This document shows positions 52,701 through 60,378 of a stretch of 64,000 bases of DNA, piece after piece. The translations under genes and the position numbers were made by a program. The stretch lies in the NCBI RefSeq assembly GCF_042682565.1, contig NZ_JBHUIC010000005.1, one strand, 5' to 3'. The first letter of the stretch is position 1; every line of letters starts with the position of its first letter. This DNA is from Pistricoccus aurantiacus. GTDB taxonomy: Bacteria > Pseudomonadota > Gammaproteobacteria > Pseudomonadales > Halomonadaceae. The notes under the pieces were generated by a model. That model made no database searches. It had not been told where the DNA came from and saw nothing but the letters and a program-made list of their open reading frames with translations.

Positions 52701-52825
52701 CCCAGTGGTGGACCCAGCTTTCCAGCGCCATCGCCGGCGGGCTGACCTTCGCCACCGCCCTGACCCTGCTGCTGACCCCCTGCATGCTGGTGCTGGGGGC
52801 CAAGCTGCCTGGAAGCGGGCGCTAG
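49769..52825 (+). CDS. RND family efflux transporter (HAE1-like)
   Basis: 1018 residues with twelve transmembrane segments and two large periplasmic loops. TM4 carries Asp398 in GMLVDGAIVV, where AcrB has two adjacent aspartates; here the second is Gly, as in several related efflux families. The C-terminal half has GIIALAGIVVNNNIVLIDTYN and LRPVLLTAITTVLGLMPM typical of RND proteins. It starts two bases after the adaptor. No TolC-like gene is nearby. Drugs, detergents or metals are all possible substrates. Confidence 0.92.
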   Translation: MRTLIQAAIDRTRTTLMLLIFLLVAGVMAYQAIPKEANPDVAIPMIYVSVVLEGVSPEDGERLLARPLEQELRSIEGLDKMTSQTGEGFASVILEFDAGFDARQALMDVREQVDIAKSSLPTEAEEPRVMEINVGLFPVMSIGLSGPLDQRQLLTAARRLKEAIEGIPQVLEVDIGGEREELMEIVVDPLVLESYGVDFDTLFNRVSRNNRLVAAGSLDTGAGRLSLKVPGVIEDVEDVLEIPVKVDGDQVVTFGDVAQIRPTFKDPEGFARIDGQPALVLEISKRAGANIIATASAVRELLKEAEPLFPDGLVTDIIMDESQTVEDLLSELLNNVMAAVVMVLIVILASMGASAAMMVGLTIPGAFLSGILMIWAIGFTLNIVVLFALILVAGMLVDGAIVVSELADRNLAQGQPRKEAWANAATRMAWPVIASTATTVVVFMPLLFWPGVVGQFMKYLPATVVVCLLASLAMALIFLPTLGGVFSPGKARGSDHITRGGRGYRQLLGKLICHPGKTLLAAMLGMALVYTAYARFNHGVEFFPSVEPDRAQAMVHLRGDLSVSEKDAVVQRVESRLRNMPEVQALYARSFATPNEQLGVDVIGQLSFQLIDWSKRRPVARILADMRERTQDIPGIQLEFRQQEQGPSEGKPIELEISAQDPDKVDRMVDTLRATMRRLGGFEDIEDNRSVPGVEWRIQVDREAAARFGTDVASIGSAVQLITTGLQVATYRPVEATDEVDIRVRLPKDWRSLDQLGRLTINTSRGQVPISQFVTLTPAPKVGNLRRVDGRRAITLEADVAEGYQSTERLKALQEEIQPLPEGVRVDIAGEQEDQQETSRFLGSAFLIALFLMAIILVTQFNSLYQAGLVLSAIVFSTAGVLIGLLVNGQPFGIVMVGMGIIALAGIVVNNNIVLIDTYNVLRREGLEPAAAALEAGGLRLRPVLLTAITTVLGLMPMVLGINVNLLEPALGFNAPSTQWWTQLSSAIAGGLTFATALTLLLTPCMLVLGAKLPGSGR

Positions 52826-52849
52826 ACAAGATAAATTCGCTAGATAAAC

Positions 52850-52878
52850 AAAAGCGCACGACATGTCGTGCGCTTTTT
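52850..52878 (+). terminator. RND operon terminator
   Basis: A 14+14 base perfect palindrome (arm AAAAGCGCACGACA) at 52850-52877 with a T run. It is 25 bases after the RND stop and also suits the convergent rsd gene. Confidence 0.93.
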
Positions 52879-52918
52879 ATGCTATCGCTGAACTCGGCTG
52901 ACTTATCGTGCGTTCATC

Positions 52919-53395
52919 TCAGGCGTTCATCGGCGCGCGATCCGCGTGAATACGACCGATGAGTTGATCCTCGAGATTGAACCGGGCGGCCAAGCCCTTG
53001 GTCAACCTCTCCAGCCAGGCGGGCAGGCGCGGCAGATTCTGCTCCGTCAGCGCCTGGGTATCGTAATCCGCGTCGAAACCCAGCACCAGCTCCGTGGACA
53101 TCTCCAGGCGTTCCAGCAGTTGATCCGCCAATGCCAGGGCCTGATGATCGTTGAAAGACCTGGCCTCTTCGCGCAGTTGGGGATAGATCTCGAAATGGCC
53201 GGCGCTGATGTAGTCCATCAGCAGCTGGCTGAATTCGTCGATCAGCGGTTTTTCCACTTCCTCGAAATCCGCATCGCAGGCGGCTTCCAGAGCGACGAAA
53301 GAGACCAGCAGCTGGCGGCGCTGCTCCAGCCAGCGATCGATCAGCTGATTGACTCCGCCCCAACGTTCCTGGGCAGTCTTGCAGTGTTCCAGCAT
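52919..53395 (-). CDS. rsd: Rsd/AlgQ anti-sigma-70 regulator
   Basis: 158 residues, all-helical. It starts MLEHCKTAQERWGGVNQLIDRWLEQRRQLLV and contains FSQLLMDYISAGHFEIYPQL and LRLGFDADYDT-like LVLGFDADYDTQALTEQNL, the AlgQ/Rsd family signature. It binds sigma-70 in stationary phase, freeing core polymerase for other factors. It is convergent with the RND operon and near the NCS2 permease. Confidence 0.93.
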   Translation of the reverse strand: MLEHCKTAQERWGGVNQLIDRWLEQRRQLLVSFVALEAACDADFEEVEKPLIDEFSQLLMDYISAGHFEIYPQLREEARSFNDHQALALADQLLERLEMSTELVLGFDADYDTQALTEQNLPRLPAWLERLTKGLAARFNLEDQLIGRIHADRAPMNA

Positions 53396-53468
53396 CGGTG
53401 CCTCTCCCTTTCAACCACTGCTGACGTGACGCTACAAGACTCACCGCTCGTCGGGTCCTTGTCAATCC

Positions 53469-54824
53469 TCAGCGATTCATCTTCATCTCGATCTCCTTCC
53501 TTTCCTGTTCCTCGTCCGCCAGGGTCTTTCTCGGCAGGATCAGGTTCAGGGTGAAGGAAACGATGGCGGCGATGACGATGGGCGAACCGCCCAGCACCTG
53601 CTTGAGGATAGCCGGGAACTGATCGATGGCGCCGGGCACCGCGTATACGCCCATGCTCAGGGCCAGGGAAAGACTGGCGATGGTCACGTTACGGGAAGAC
53701 ATTTCGTCCTTGGTGAGCAACTGGATGCCGGTCATGGTGATCATGCCGAAGACGATGATGGTGGCCCCGCCCAGCACCGGGAAGGGAATGGTGGTCATGA
53801 TCGCGCCGAACTTGGGGATGAAGCCGGCAATCAGCATGAAGATCGCGGCGATCGCCAGCACATAGCGGCTGATGACCTTGGTCATGGCGACGATACCCAC
53901 GTTCTGACTGAAGGATGACGTGGGCAGACCGCCGAAGAAGGAGCCGAGGGCGGTGGAGAAGCCGTTGCCCAGCAGGCCACCGGAAAGTTCCCTGGTTTCC
54001 AGTTCCCGATTCATGCCGCCCACGGTGGTGGCGGAAAGATCGCCGATGGTCTGCACCGAGTTGATGACGCAGATCACCGTCATGGAAATGATCGCAGCGG
54101 TATGAAACTCGAGACCGAAGGACAGCGGCATCGGCGCGGTGAACCAGGGCGCTTCTCCCACCTGAGCAAAATCCACCTTGCCGAAGGACATGGAGAGCAG
54201 GTAGCCCGCCAGGATGCCGCAGATGATCGAGGCCAGCTTCAGGAAACCCTTGCCGAACTGGGAAACCAGCAGTACCACGATCAGAGTGATACCGCCGATA
54301 AGCCAGTTGGTGGTGGCGCCGTAGTCGGAGGCACCGATACCGCCGGCCAGGTAGTTGATGGCGATCTGATAGAGCGAGAGCCCGATGACCAGTACCACGG
54401 TGCCGGCGACCACCGGCGGGAAGAAGTTACGGATCTTCTTGGTGAAAAGCCCCACGATCATCATGGCGATGCCGCCGAAGATCTGTGCGCCAAGAATCCC
54501 GCTGACGCCATACTGTGCGCCTACGGTGACCAGGGTAGGTACATAGGCGAAGCCTACCCCGAAGATCACCGGTAACTTGGCGCCCAGCTTGCCGATGGTA
54601 TACAGCTGAATCAGCGTCGAGACGCCGGAAAAGATCAGCGACATCTGGATCAGCAGCATCTTTTCCTCCGGCGATACGTTGGCGGCGCCGGATACGATGA
54701 TGGGCACGGTCACCGCACCCATGATCATCGCCAGGATATGCTGCAAGGATAGCGGTAGCGCCTTGGCGAACGGCGGCTTGCCGTAGAAGTCGAAGACGGA
54801 TCTGCTCGTTTGAGGCGTTTTCAT
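53469..54824 (-). CDS. NCS2 nucleobase:cation symporter (uracil/xanthine/urate permease)
   Basis: 451 residues from ATG 54824 (or GTG 54833). Twelve to fourteen hydrophobic helices. Family motifs are the N-terminal LSLQHILAMIMGAVTVP (conserved QH), GVGFAYVPTLVTVGAQYG, the central TIGDLSATTVGG and the C-terminal transport motif GGLPTSSFSQNVGIVAMTKV (Gln-Asn-x-Gly). This is the bacterial purine-type NCS2 group with XanQ and UacT; the exact base is unclear. An inverted repeat TTGTATACAA lies upstream, as in GntR-controlled genes. Confidence 0.93.
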   Translation of the reverse strand: MKTPQTSRSVFDFYGKPPFAKALPLSLQHILAMIMGAVTVPIIVSGAANVSPEEKMLLIQMSLIFSGVSTLIQLYTIGKLGAKLPVIFGVGFAYVPTLVTVGAQYGVSGILGAQIFGGIAMMIVGLFTKKIRNFFPPVVAGTVVLVIGLSLYQIAINYLAGGIGASDYGATTNWLIGGITLIVVLLVSQFGKGFLKLASIICGILAGYLLSMSFGKVDFAQVGEAPWFTAPMPLSFGLEFHTAAIISMTVICVINSVQTIGDLSATTVGGMNRELETRELSGGLLGNGFSTALGSFFGGLPTSSFSQNVGIVAMTKVISRYVLAIAAIFMLIAGFIPKFGAIMTTIPFPVLGGATIIVFGMITMTGIQLLTKDEMSSRNVTIASLSLALSMGVYAVPGAIDQFPAILKQVLGGSPIVIAAIVSFTLNLILPRKTLADEEQERKEIEMKMNR

Positions 54825-54878
54825 AGAGGACACCGCGTTATCGTCGTTATGGGTGTGGTACTAGGGTCGGAAATCGAG

Positions 54879-54922
54879 CCTATACTTTTTCGGCGACAAT
54901 AAACAATAGCGGTTGTATACAA
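54879..54922 (-). promoter_or_regulatory. Promoter and palindrome for the NCS2 permease
   Basis: On the minus strand a TTGTTT and TATAGG pair is spaced 16 bases (54906-54879). Just upstream TTGTATACAA (54913-54922) is a perfect 10-base palindrome, like GntR-family operators. Inference; the regulator is not in the window. Confidence 0.4.
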
Positions 54923-55039
54923 AAAAATAGCAATTAGTCGACTCTATTGCTTTAAACTGGCGTCACTACGCGCCTCGCGGCAGGATAAAATGATTGCCGC
55001 TCCGCCCGGCATTAGACGAAAGAACGAGCGGCGCCAGGG

Positions 55040-55576
55040 TCAAACAGCCTGTGAACGCGCCTCGGATGAGCCTCGAGACCGACGCAGGCACAGCATCAGG
55101 GGCGATAGCGCCAGCAGCAAGAAGCCGACGAGCGTCCAGGCAGGCAGCGAAAGTCCCAGAAACTGGATGCCGATTTCCGCGCACTCGCCGGAACCGCTGA
55201 GTATCTGGCTCAGCACCTGCTGCAAGGGCAGAATTTCCAGCATGTAATCGAGCCCGGGGCCACAGCTCGGCACCTGATCCGCGGGAAGTTGCTGCAGCCA
55301 GACATGGCGCCCGGCGACACCGATGCCGGCGGCGACGCTTACCAGCCCCAGGCCGCCGTAGAGCCGAGCTCCCCAACCGACGGGATTGTGCAAGACGGCG
55401 ATCAACAGCACCAGCGCCGTGGCCAGTACCGCCACCCGCTGCAGGATACACAATGGGCACGGCTCGAGACCCACGCCGTGTTCGAGAAAGAGCGCCACTC
55501 CCATCATCGCTATGCAAAACGCCAGGCCTGCACCGGCGATTCGCCGCGCGCTCTGGTCACGCAATGTCTGCCACAT
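55040..55576 (-). CDS. dsbB: Disulfide-bond formation protein DsbB
   Basis: 178 residues with four transmembrane helices. The first redox pair is C40-P-L-C43, the second C105 and C132 in the large periplasmic loop, all present. It reoxidises DsbA and passes electrons to quinone. The NCS2 start is 206 bases further on the same strand. Nothing unusual. Confidence 0.96.
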   Translation of the reverse strand: MWQTLRDQSARRIAGAGLAFCIAMMGVALFLEHGVGLEPCPLCILQRVAVLATALVLLIAVLHNPVGWGARLYGGLGLVSVAAGIGVAGRHVWLQQLPADQVPSCGPGLDYMLEILPLQQVLSQILSGSGECAEIGIQFLGLSLPAWTLVGFLLLALSPLMLCLRRSRGSSEARSQAV

Positions 55577-55599
55577 GAAGAAACCCTTATCCAGTCCGA

Positions 55600-57210
55600 C
55601 TACCGTTTGGCCTTGGCGAAATACTGTTCGATAAACTCGGCGAAGCCCTGCACGTCCGCTTCCTCGATATCCCGCTGTTCTTGGAGGGAGGTTTCCACCA
55701 ACTGGTCGAACAACGCTTCCCGAGCCGGATCGGTGATCGCTTCACCCAGCCGATCCCGGTGCTCCCGGGCCAAGGCGAGGATGGCGTCGACGAACTCCTC
55801 CTCCTGGCTTTCCATGCGCTTCATCAGCGCCCCGGCGGGAGTCAAGGACGGATCCTCGAGCCTCGGCGCCAGGCTTTCCAGCGCCCGAGCGTGCAGCGGT
55901 TCTCCTTCCACTTCATCCAATAGCGCAGCGACCTGGGCAAGCTCGGCGAATATAGTTCGCGCCCGCTCGCGCATCGATTGGCGCTCGCCGTCGATGACCA
56001 GTTCCAGCCCCGGATCACGTCCCCGCTCTACCACCCGACGGCGATTGTCGTCGAGATGATCGCACTCTTCGTCGGAAATCCAGGGGCTTTCGGAAAGCAG
56101 ACACCACAGCATGAAAGTATCCAGAAAGCGCATCTGAGTGTCGTCGATGCCCACCGGCAGGAACGGATTCAGATCCAGGCAGCGTACCTCGATGTATTCC
56201 ACGCCTCTGGCTTCCAGCGCCTGGCTCGGCGTCTCGTTGTGCCGCGCCACCCGCTTGGGTCGAATATCGCTGTAGTACTCGTTCTCGATCTGCAGGATGT
56301 TGGCGTTGAGCTGCTGCCAATCTTCCCTGGCGTTGCCCTGCCCCTCCTTGACCCCCAGCGCCTGATAATCCGGCCAGGGGGTGGCGATGGCGTTACGCAG
56401 GGTATTGACGTAGTTCGACAGGGAGTTGAAGCAGATCTTGATCTGCGCCTGTACCTTGTTCTGATAGCCCATGTCCGACATGCGCAGACTGGTGGCATAA
56501 CGGGAAAGCAGCGTCTCGCGACCGTGAGGCTTGAGCTTCTCCGGCACCTTGCGATCCTCGAGAAAGCTTTTATCGATCGCCGGTGAGGCGCCAAACAGAT
56601 ACAGCAGCAGCCAACTGTTGCGCCGGAACTGGCGGATCAGGTCGAAATAGCGGGCGGAGCGGTAGTCCTTGGGCAGGGTCTTCCCATCCTCACGGTCGAG
56701 CTGCTCCAGCAGCGCCCAGAGCTTGTCCGGCACGGAAACGTTGTAATGAATGCCGGCGATGGCCTGCATGATGCGTCCGTAGCGGACGTCCAGCCCCTTG
56801 CGATAGACGTGCTTCATCAGTCCGGAATTGGAACTGCCGTAATCCGCGATGGGAACGCTGTCGTTGCCCTCGAGCCGGCAAGGCATGCTGGCGGGCCAGA
56901 TCAGCTCACCGCCCAGGTGGCGATAGCTGAAGCGATGCACGTCCTCGAGAAAAGCCATTGCATCGCGAGGCCGGCTGTACACCGGGGTGACGAACTCGAG
57001 CAGGGCTTCGGAGTAATCCGTGGTGATATGCGGATGTGAAAGTTTGGAGCCCAGCGCCTCGGGATGCGGCGTCTGAGCGATATCACCGTTGCGCTCGACA
57101 CGCAGCCCTTCCTTTTCAACGCCGCGATTGAGGCGTCCGATCCTTCCTTGACGGGCCGGCCTCTTGAGCCGGGCGATTACGCTGGCGAGTTGTTCTGACA
57201 AGGTGAACAC
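55600..57210 (-). CDS. gshA: Glutamate-cysteine ligase
   Basis: 536 residues, starting at GTG 57210 with only a weak ribosome site, so TTG 57201 is possible. GshA family features are the N-terminal RGVEKEGLRV near 28-37, TDYSEALLEFVTPV near 64-77 and the C-terminal EYIEVRCLDLNPFLPVGID near 330-350. First step of glutathione synthesis. It precedes dsbB by 23 bases, joining thiol and disulfide functions. Confidence 0.94.
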   Translation of the reverse strand: MFTLSEQLASVIARLKRPARQGRIGRLNRGVEKEGLRVERNGDIAQTPHPEALGSKLSHPHITTDYSEALLEFVTPVYSRPRDAMAFLEDVHRFSYRHLGGELIWPASMPCRLEGNDSVPIADYGSSNSGLMKHVYRKGLDVRYGRIMQAIAGIHYNVSVPDKLWALLEQLDREDGKTLPKDYRSARYFDLIRQFRRNSWLLLYLFGASPAIDKSFLEDRKVPEKLKPHGRETLLSRYATSLRMSDMGYQNKVQAQIKICFNSLSNYVNTLRNAIATPWPDYQALGVKEGQGNAREDWQQLNANILQIENEYYSDIRPKRVARHNETPSQALEARGVEYIEVRCLDLNPFLPVGIDDTQMRFLDTFMLWCLLSESPWISDEECDHLDDNRRRVVERGRDPGLELVIDGERQSMRERARTIFAELAQVAALLDEVEGEPLHARALESLAPRLEDPSLTPAGALMKRMESQEEEFVDAILALAREHRDRLGEAITDPAREALFDQLVETSLQEQRDIEEADVQGFAEFIEQYFAKAKR

Positions 57211-57283
57211 CCCAGATCATGGAAGAAGCCCTTGGTTTCAAAAACTTTCATTTTTTTAAACCATGACTTTCTTCGCGCTAATG

Positions 57284-57316
57284 AAAAAGGCGGCATGGCG
57301 ATTCACGTCATGCCGC
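57284..57316 (-). terminator. Terminator downstream of tex
   Basis: GCGGCATG (57290-57297) pairs with CATGCCGC (57309-57316), and on the minus strand the stem is followed by CC and five T (A tract 57284-57288). It lies about 81 bases past the tex stop, in the gap before gshA. Confidence 0.85.
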
Positions 57317-57396
57317 ATCCTTGAACCTATTTTCGCGCCGTCACCCATGACAAGACAAGCATTTGGCAACACGAGTGTTGGCAAGGCAGGTGCTAG

Positions 57397-59739
57397 CTAG
57401 CGTCCCTTCCTGGCCTTGAGAAGCGCCTCGCCCAAGGCACCGACGGAGGCTTCCCCTGGCACGGAAGTCGACTTCTTGGCGGAGCGCTTTTCCTGACGTC
57501 GCGCCGGCGTTGACGATGCGGCGCCCTTTTCGGCCTCCAGCGGATCGTCCAGCCGCATGGAGAGCCCGATACGTCCGCGCGGGATATCCACGCTCATCAC
57601 CTTGACCTTGACGATATCCCCGGCCTTGACCACGCTGCGCGGGTCCTCGACGAAGCGCTCGGAAAGCGCCGAGATATGCACCAGGCCATCCTGATGCACG
57701 CCGATGTCCACGAAAGCGCCGAAGTGGGTGACATTGGTCACGTTACCTTCCAACAGCATGCCCGGCTCGAGATCCTTCAGGGTCTCGACGCCCTCGCGGA
57801 ACTGGGCGGCATGAAACGCCGGGCGCGGATCCCGCCCCGGTTTGTCCAGTTCCTTGAGGATATCCGTGACCGTCGGCACGCCGAAGCGCTCGTCCGCCAG
57901 GGTGGCGGGGGAAAGCGTCTTTAGATAGGCGCTGTCGCCGATCAGGCTGGCGACCGGGCGCTTGGCCTGGCCGGCGATGCGCTCCACCAGCGGATAGGCT
58001 TCCGGGTGCACGGCGCTCTCGTCCAGCGGATTATCGCCGTTTCTGATGCGCAGAAACCCCGCGCACTGCTCGAAGGTCTTGGCGCCGAGGCGCTTGACAT
58101 CCCGCAGCGCCTGGCGGCTGCGAAAGGCCCCTCGTTGATTGCGCGTCGCGACGATGTTCTCCGCCAGGCTCGCGTTGAGCCCGGAAACCCGGGACAGCAG
58201 CGCGGTGGAGGCGGTATTGAGATCCACCCCCACCGCGTTGACGCAGTCCTCGATCACCGTCTCCAGGCTTCGGGAAAGCTGCAGCTGGGATACATCGTGC
58301 TGATACTGGCCGACGCCGATGGACTTGGGCTCGATCTTGACCAGTTCCGCCAAAGGGTCCTGCAGGCGTCGGGCGATGGATACCGCGCCGCGAATGGTCA
58401 CGTCGAGATCCGGAAATTCCCGGGCGGCGTATTCCGAGGCAGAATACACCGAGGCGCCGGCCTCGCTGACCATCACCTTGTTGAGCGCGCGAGGCGCCAG
58501 GCGCTTGATCAGATCACCGGCCAACTTGTCGGTTTCCCGGCTGGCGGTGCCGTTGCCCACGGCGATCAGCTCGACGCCGTGCTTTTTCACCAGCTGCTCC
58601 AACAGTGCCAGGGATTCCCGCCACTGATTGCGCGGCGCGTGAGGATAGATTGTCGCGTGCTCCAGAAACTGGCCGGTGGCGTCAACTACCGCCACCTTGC
58701 AGCCGGTGCGCAGCCCCGGATCCAGGGCCAGGGTGACTCGCGGTCCCGCCGGCGCCCCCAGGAGCAGATCCTTGAGATTGGCGGCGAACACCTCGATGGC
58801 TTCAAGTTCCGCCCGCTCCCGCAGGCGCCCCAGCAGTTCCGTCTCGAGATGGGTGTACAGCTTGACCCGCCAGGTCCAGCGCACCACTTCCTTGAGCCAG
58901 GCGTCCCCCTTCCTGCCTTGATCCTCGATACCGAAGCGTCTGGCAATGGCGACTTCCGTCGGATGCCGCGGCGCTTCGTCCTCGCCGGGCAGCTTGAGGG
59001 TCAGCGCCAGCACGCCTTCGTTACGACCGCGAAACATCGCCAGCGCTCGGTGAGACGGTACCTTGGATAAGAGTTCATCGTGCTCGAAGTAATCGGCGAA
59101 CTTGGCTCCCTCCTGCTGCTTTCCCGCGTTGACCCGAGCGCTGAGCAGCGCCTCCTGCCACAGCCGCTCCCGCAGTTCGCCCACCAATCCCGGGTCTTCC
59201 GCGAAGCGCTCCATCAGAATCTGCTTGGCGCCGTCCAGCGCCGCCTTGGCATCCTCGATGGCCGGACTGTCGCCTTCCGCTGGTCGCAGATACGACTTGG
59301 CTTCGGCCTGGGGATCGAGATCGGGATTGGCCAGCAGGGCATCCGCCAAGGGCTCGAGCCCGGCCTCCCGGGCGATCATCGCCTTGGTGCGACGCTTCTT
59401 GCGATAAGGCAGGTAGAGGTCTTCCAGGCGCTGCTTGGTGCCTGCCTCGCGAATCGCCTTGGCTAGGGCATCGTCGAGCTTGCCCTGCTCGTCGATGGCC
59501 GCCAGCACCGCCTCCCGGCGTTCCTCCAGTTCGCGCAGGTAGCGCAGACGCTCTTCAAGCAGGCGCAGCTGGCTATCGTCCAGCCCGCCGGTGACTTCCT
59601 TGCGATAGCGGGAGATAAAGGGCACGCTGGCGCCACCGTCCAGCAGCTCCACGGTGGCAGCCACCTGCTGAGGGCGAACGCTGAGTTCTTCCGCCAGACG
59701 GGCAGTAATAGTGACTTGGGAAGGGGCCTGGGTTTCCAT
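57397..59739 (-). CDS. tex: Tex, RNA-binding transcription accessory protein
   Basis: 780 residues: N-terminal Tex region with PFISRYRKEVTGGLDD, YqgF-like RNase-H-type fold (ALDPGLRTGCKVAVVDATG), helix-hairpin-helix region around DLNTASTALLSRVSGLNASLAENIV near 510-540 and an S1 domain near 650-720 (GNVTNVTHFGAFVDIGVHQDGLVHIS). It affects transcription and stress survival. ATG 59739 has AAGGA four bases upstream. Confidence 0.97.
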   Translation of the reverse strand: METQAPSQVTITARLAEELSVRPQQVAATVELLDGGASVPFISRYRKEVTGGLDDSQLRLLEERLRYLRELEERREAVLAAIDEQGKLDDALAKAIREAGTKQRLEDLYLPYRKKRRTKAMIAREAGLEPLADALLANPDLDPQAEAKSYLRPAEGDSPAIEDAKAALDGAKQILMERFAEDPGLVGELRERLWQEALLSARVNAGKQQEGAKFADYFEHDELLSKVPSHRALAMFRGRNEGVLALTLKLPGEDEAPRHPTEVAIARRFGIEDQGRKGDAWLKEVVRWTWRVKLYTHLETELLGRLRERAELEAIEVFAANLKDLLLGAPAGPRVTLALDPGLRTGCKVAVVDATGQFLEHATIYPHAPRNQWRESLALLEQLVKKHGVELIAVGNGTASRETDKLAGDLIKRLAPRALNKVMVSEAGASVYSASEYAAREFPDLDVTIRGAVSIARRLQDPLAELVKIEPKSIGVGQYQHDVSQLQLSRSLETVIEDCVNAVGVDLNTASTALLSRVSGLNASLAENIVATRNQRGAFRSRQALRDVKRLGAKTFEQCAGFLRIRNGDNPLDESAVHPEAYPLVERIAGQAKRPVASLIGDSAYLKTLSPATLADERFGVPTVTDILKELDKPGRDPRPAFHAAQFREGVETLKDLEPGMLLEGNVTNVTHFGAFVDIGVHQDGLVHISALSERFVEDPRSVVKAGDIVKVKVMSVDIPRGRIGLSMRLDDPLEAEKGAASSTPARRQEKRSAKKSTSVPGEASVGALGEALLKARKGR

Positions 59740-59807
59740 GCAATCCTTGACGCTCGGCTATGTCGAATCGCGACAAGGTATCATAAACGTTGCGTCATCA
59801 TTAGGCC

Positions 59808-60305
59808 TCAAGCCGGCACGAACGTCAGCGCCAACCCGTTGTTGCACCAGCGCAGGCCGGTGGGCTCGGGGCCGTCCTCGAATACATGGCCCTGGTGGCC
59901 ACCGCAGCGGGCGCAGTGATACTCGGTGCGCGGAATGAACATCACCAGATCGAGTTCGGACAACAGATGCCCTTCGATATGGGTATAGAAGCTCGGCCAG
60001 CCGGTGCCGGAGTCGTATTTCATCTCGCTGGTGAAAAGCGGCAGATCGCAACCGGCGCAGCGGAACTCCCCCTTGCGGGTTTCCTTGTCCAGGGGGCTCG
60101 AACCCGCGGGTTCGGTACCGGCTTCGCGCAGGATATGAAAACGCTCTTCGCTCAAGCGCTCCCGCCACTGTTCCTCGGAAAGCTCCAGCACCTCGATATC
60201 GTCCGCCCGTTTCAGGTCCGGCTTGGGCCGGCCAAAGGCGATACCCGGCGCCAATCCCGCCAGACCACCCGCACCCAACAAGCCAAGAAATTGTCTGCGT
60301 TTCAT
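59808..60305 (-). CDS. msrB: Tat-exported methionine-R-sulfoxide reductase MsrB
   Basis: 165 residues from ATG 60305 (AGGGA six bases upstream). The N-terminus carries the twin-arginine motif RRQFLG at 3-8 followed by a hydrophobic stretch to ~25, so the enzyme should be folded and exported to the periplasm. MsrB core: GTGWPSFY (100-107), zinc cysteines C83/C86 and C131/C134, catalytic C154 in LRWCNNGLAL. Repairs methionine-R-sulfoxide in envelope proteins. Most MsrB are cytosolic, so this one is unusual. Confidence 0.93.
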   Translation of the reverse strand: MKRRQFLGLLGAGGLAGLAPGIAFGRPKPDLKRADDIEVLELSEEQWRERLSEERFHILREAGTEPAGSSPLDKETRKGEFRCAGCDLPLFTSEMKYDSGTGWPSFYTHIEGHLLSELDLVMFIPRTEYHCARCGGHQGHVFEDGPEPTGLRWCNNGLALTFVPA

Positions 60306-60324
60306 CACTTTTCCCTGTCGTAAA

Positions 60325-60354
60325 AAAAGAGTGAATCCGAAAATTCACTCTTTT
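60325..60354 (-). terminator. pckA terminator
   Basis: A perfect 12-base stem, AAAAGAGTGAAT (60325-60336) with ATTCACTCTTTT (60343-60354), loop CCGAAA, giving a T run on the minus strand. It lies 25 bases after the pckA stop and before msrB. Confidence 0.9.
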
Positions 60355-60378
60355 GAGACCACACGAGAACCGCTGGGT

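Noticed and set aside
51179..52864. A 561-codon open frame on the minus strand.
   Set aside because: Antisense to the RND transporter, high His/Gln content, no motif.
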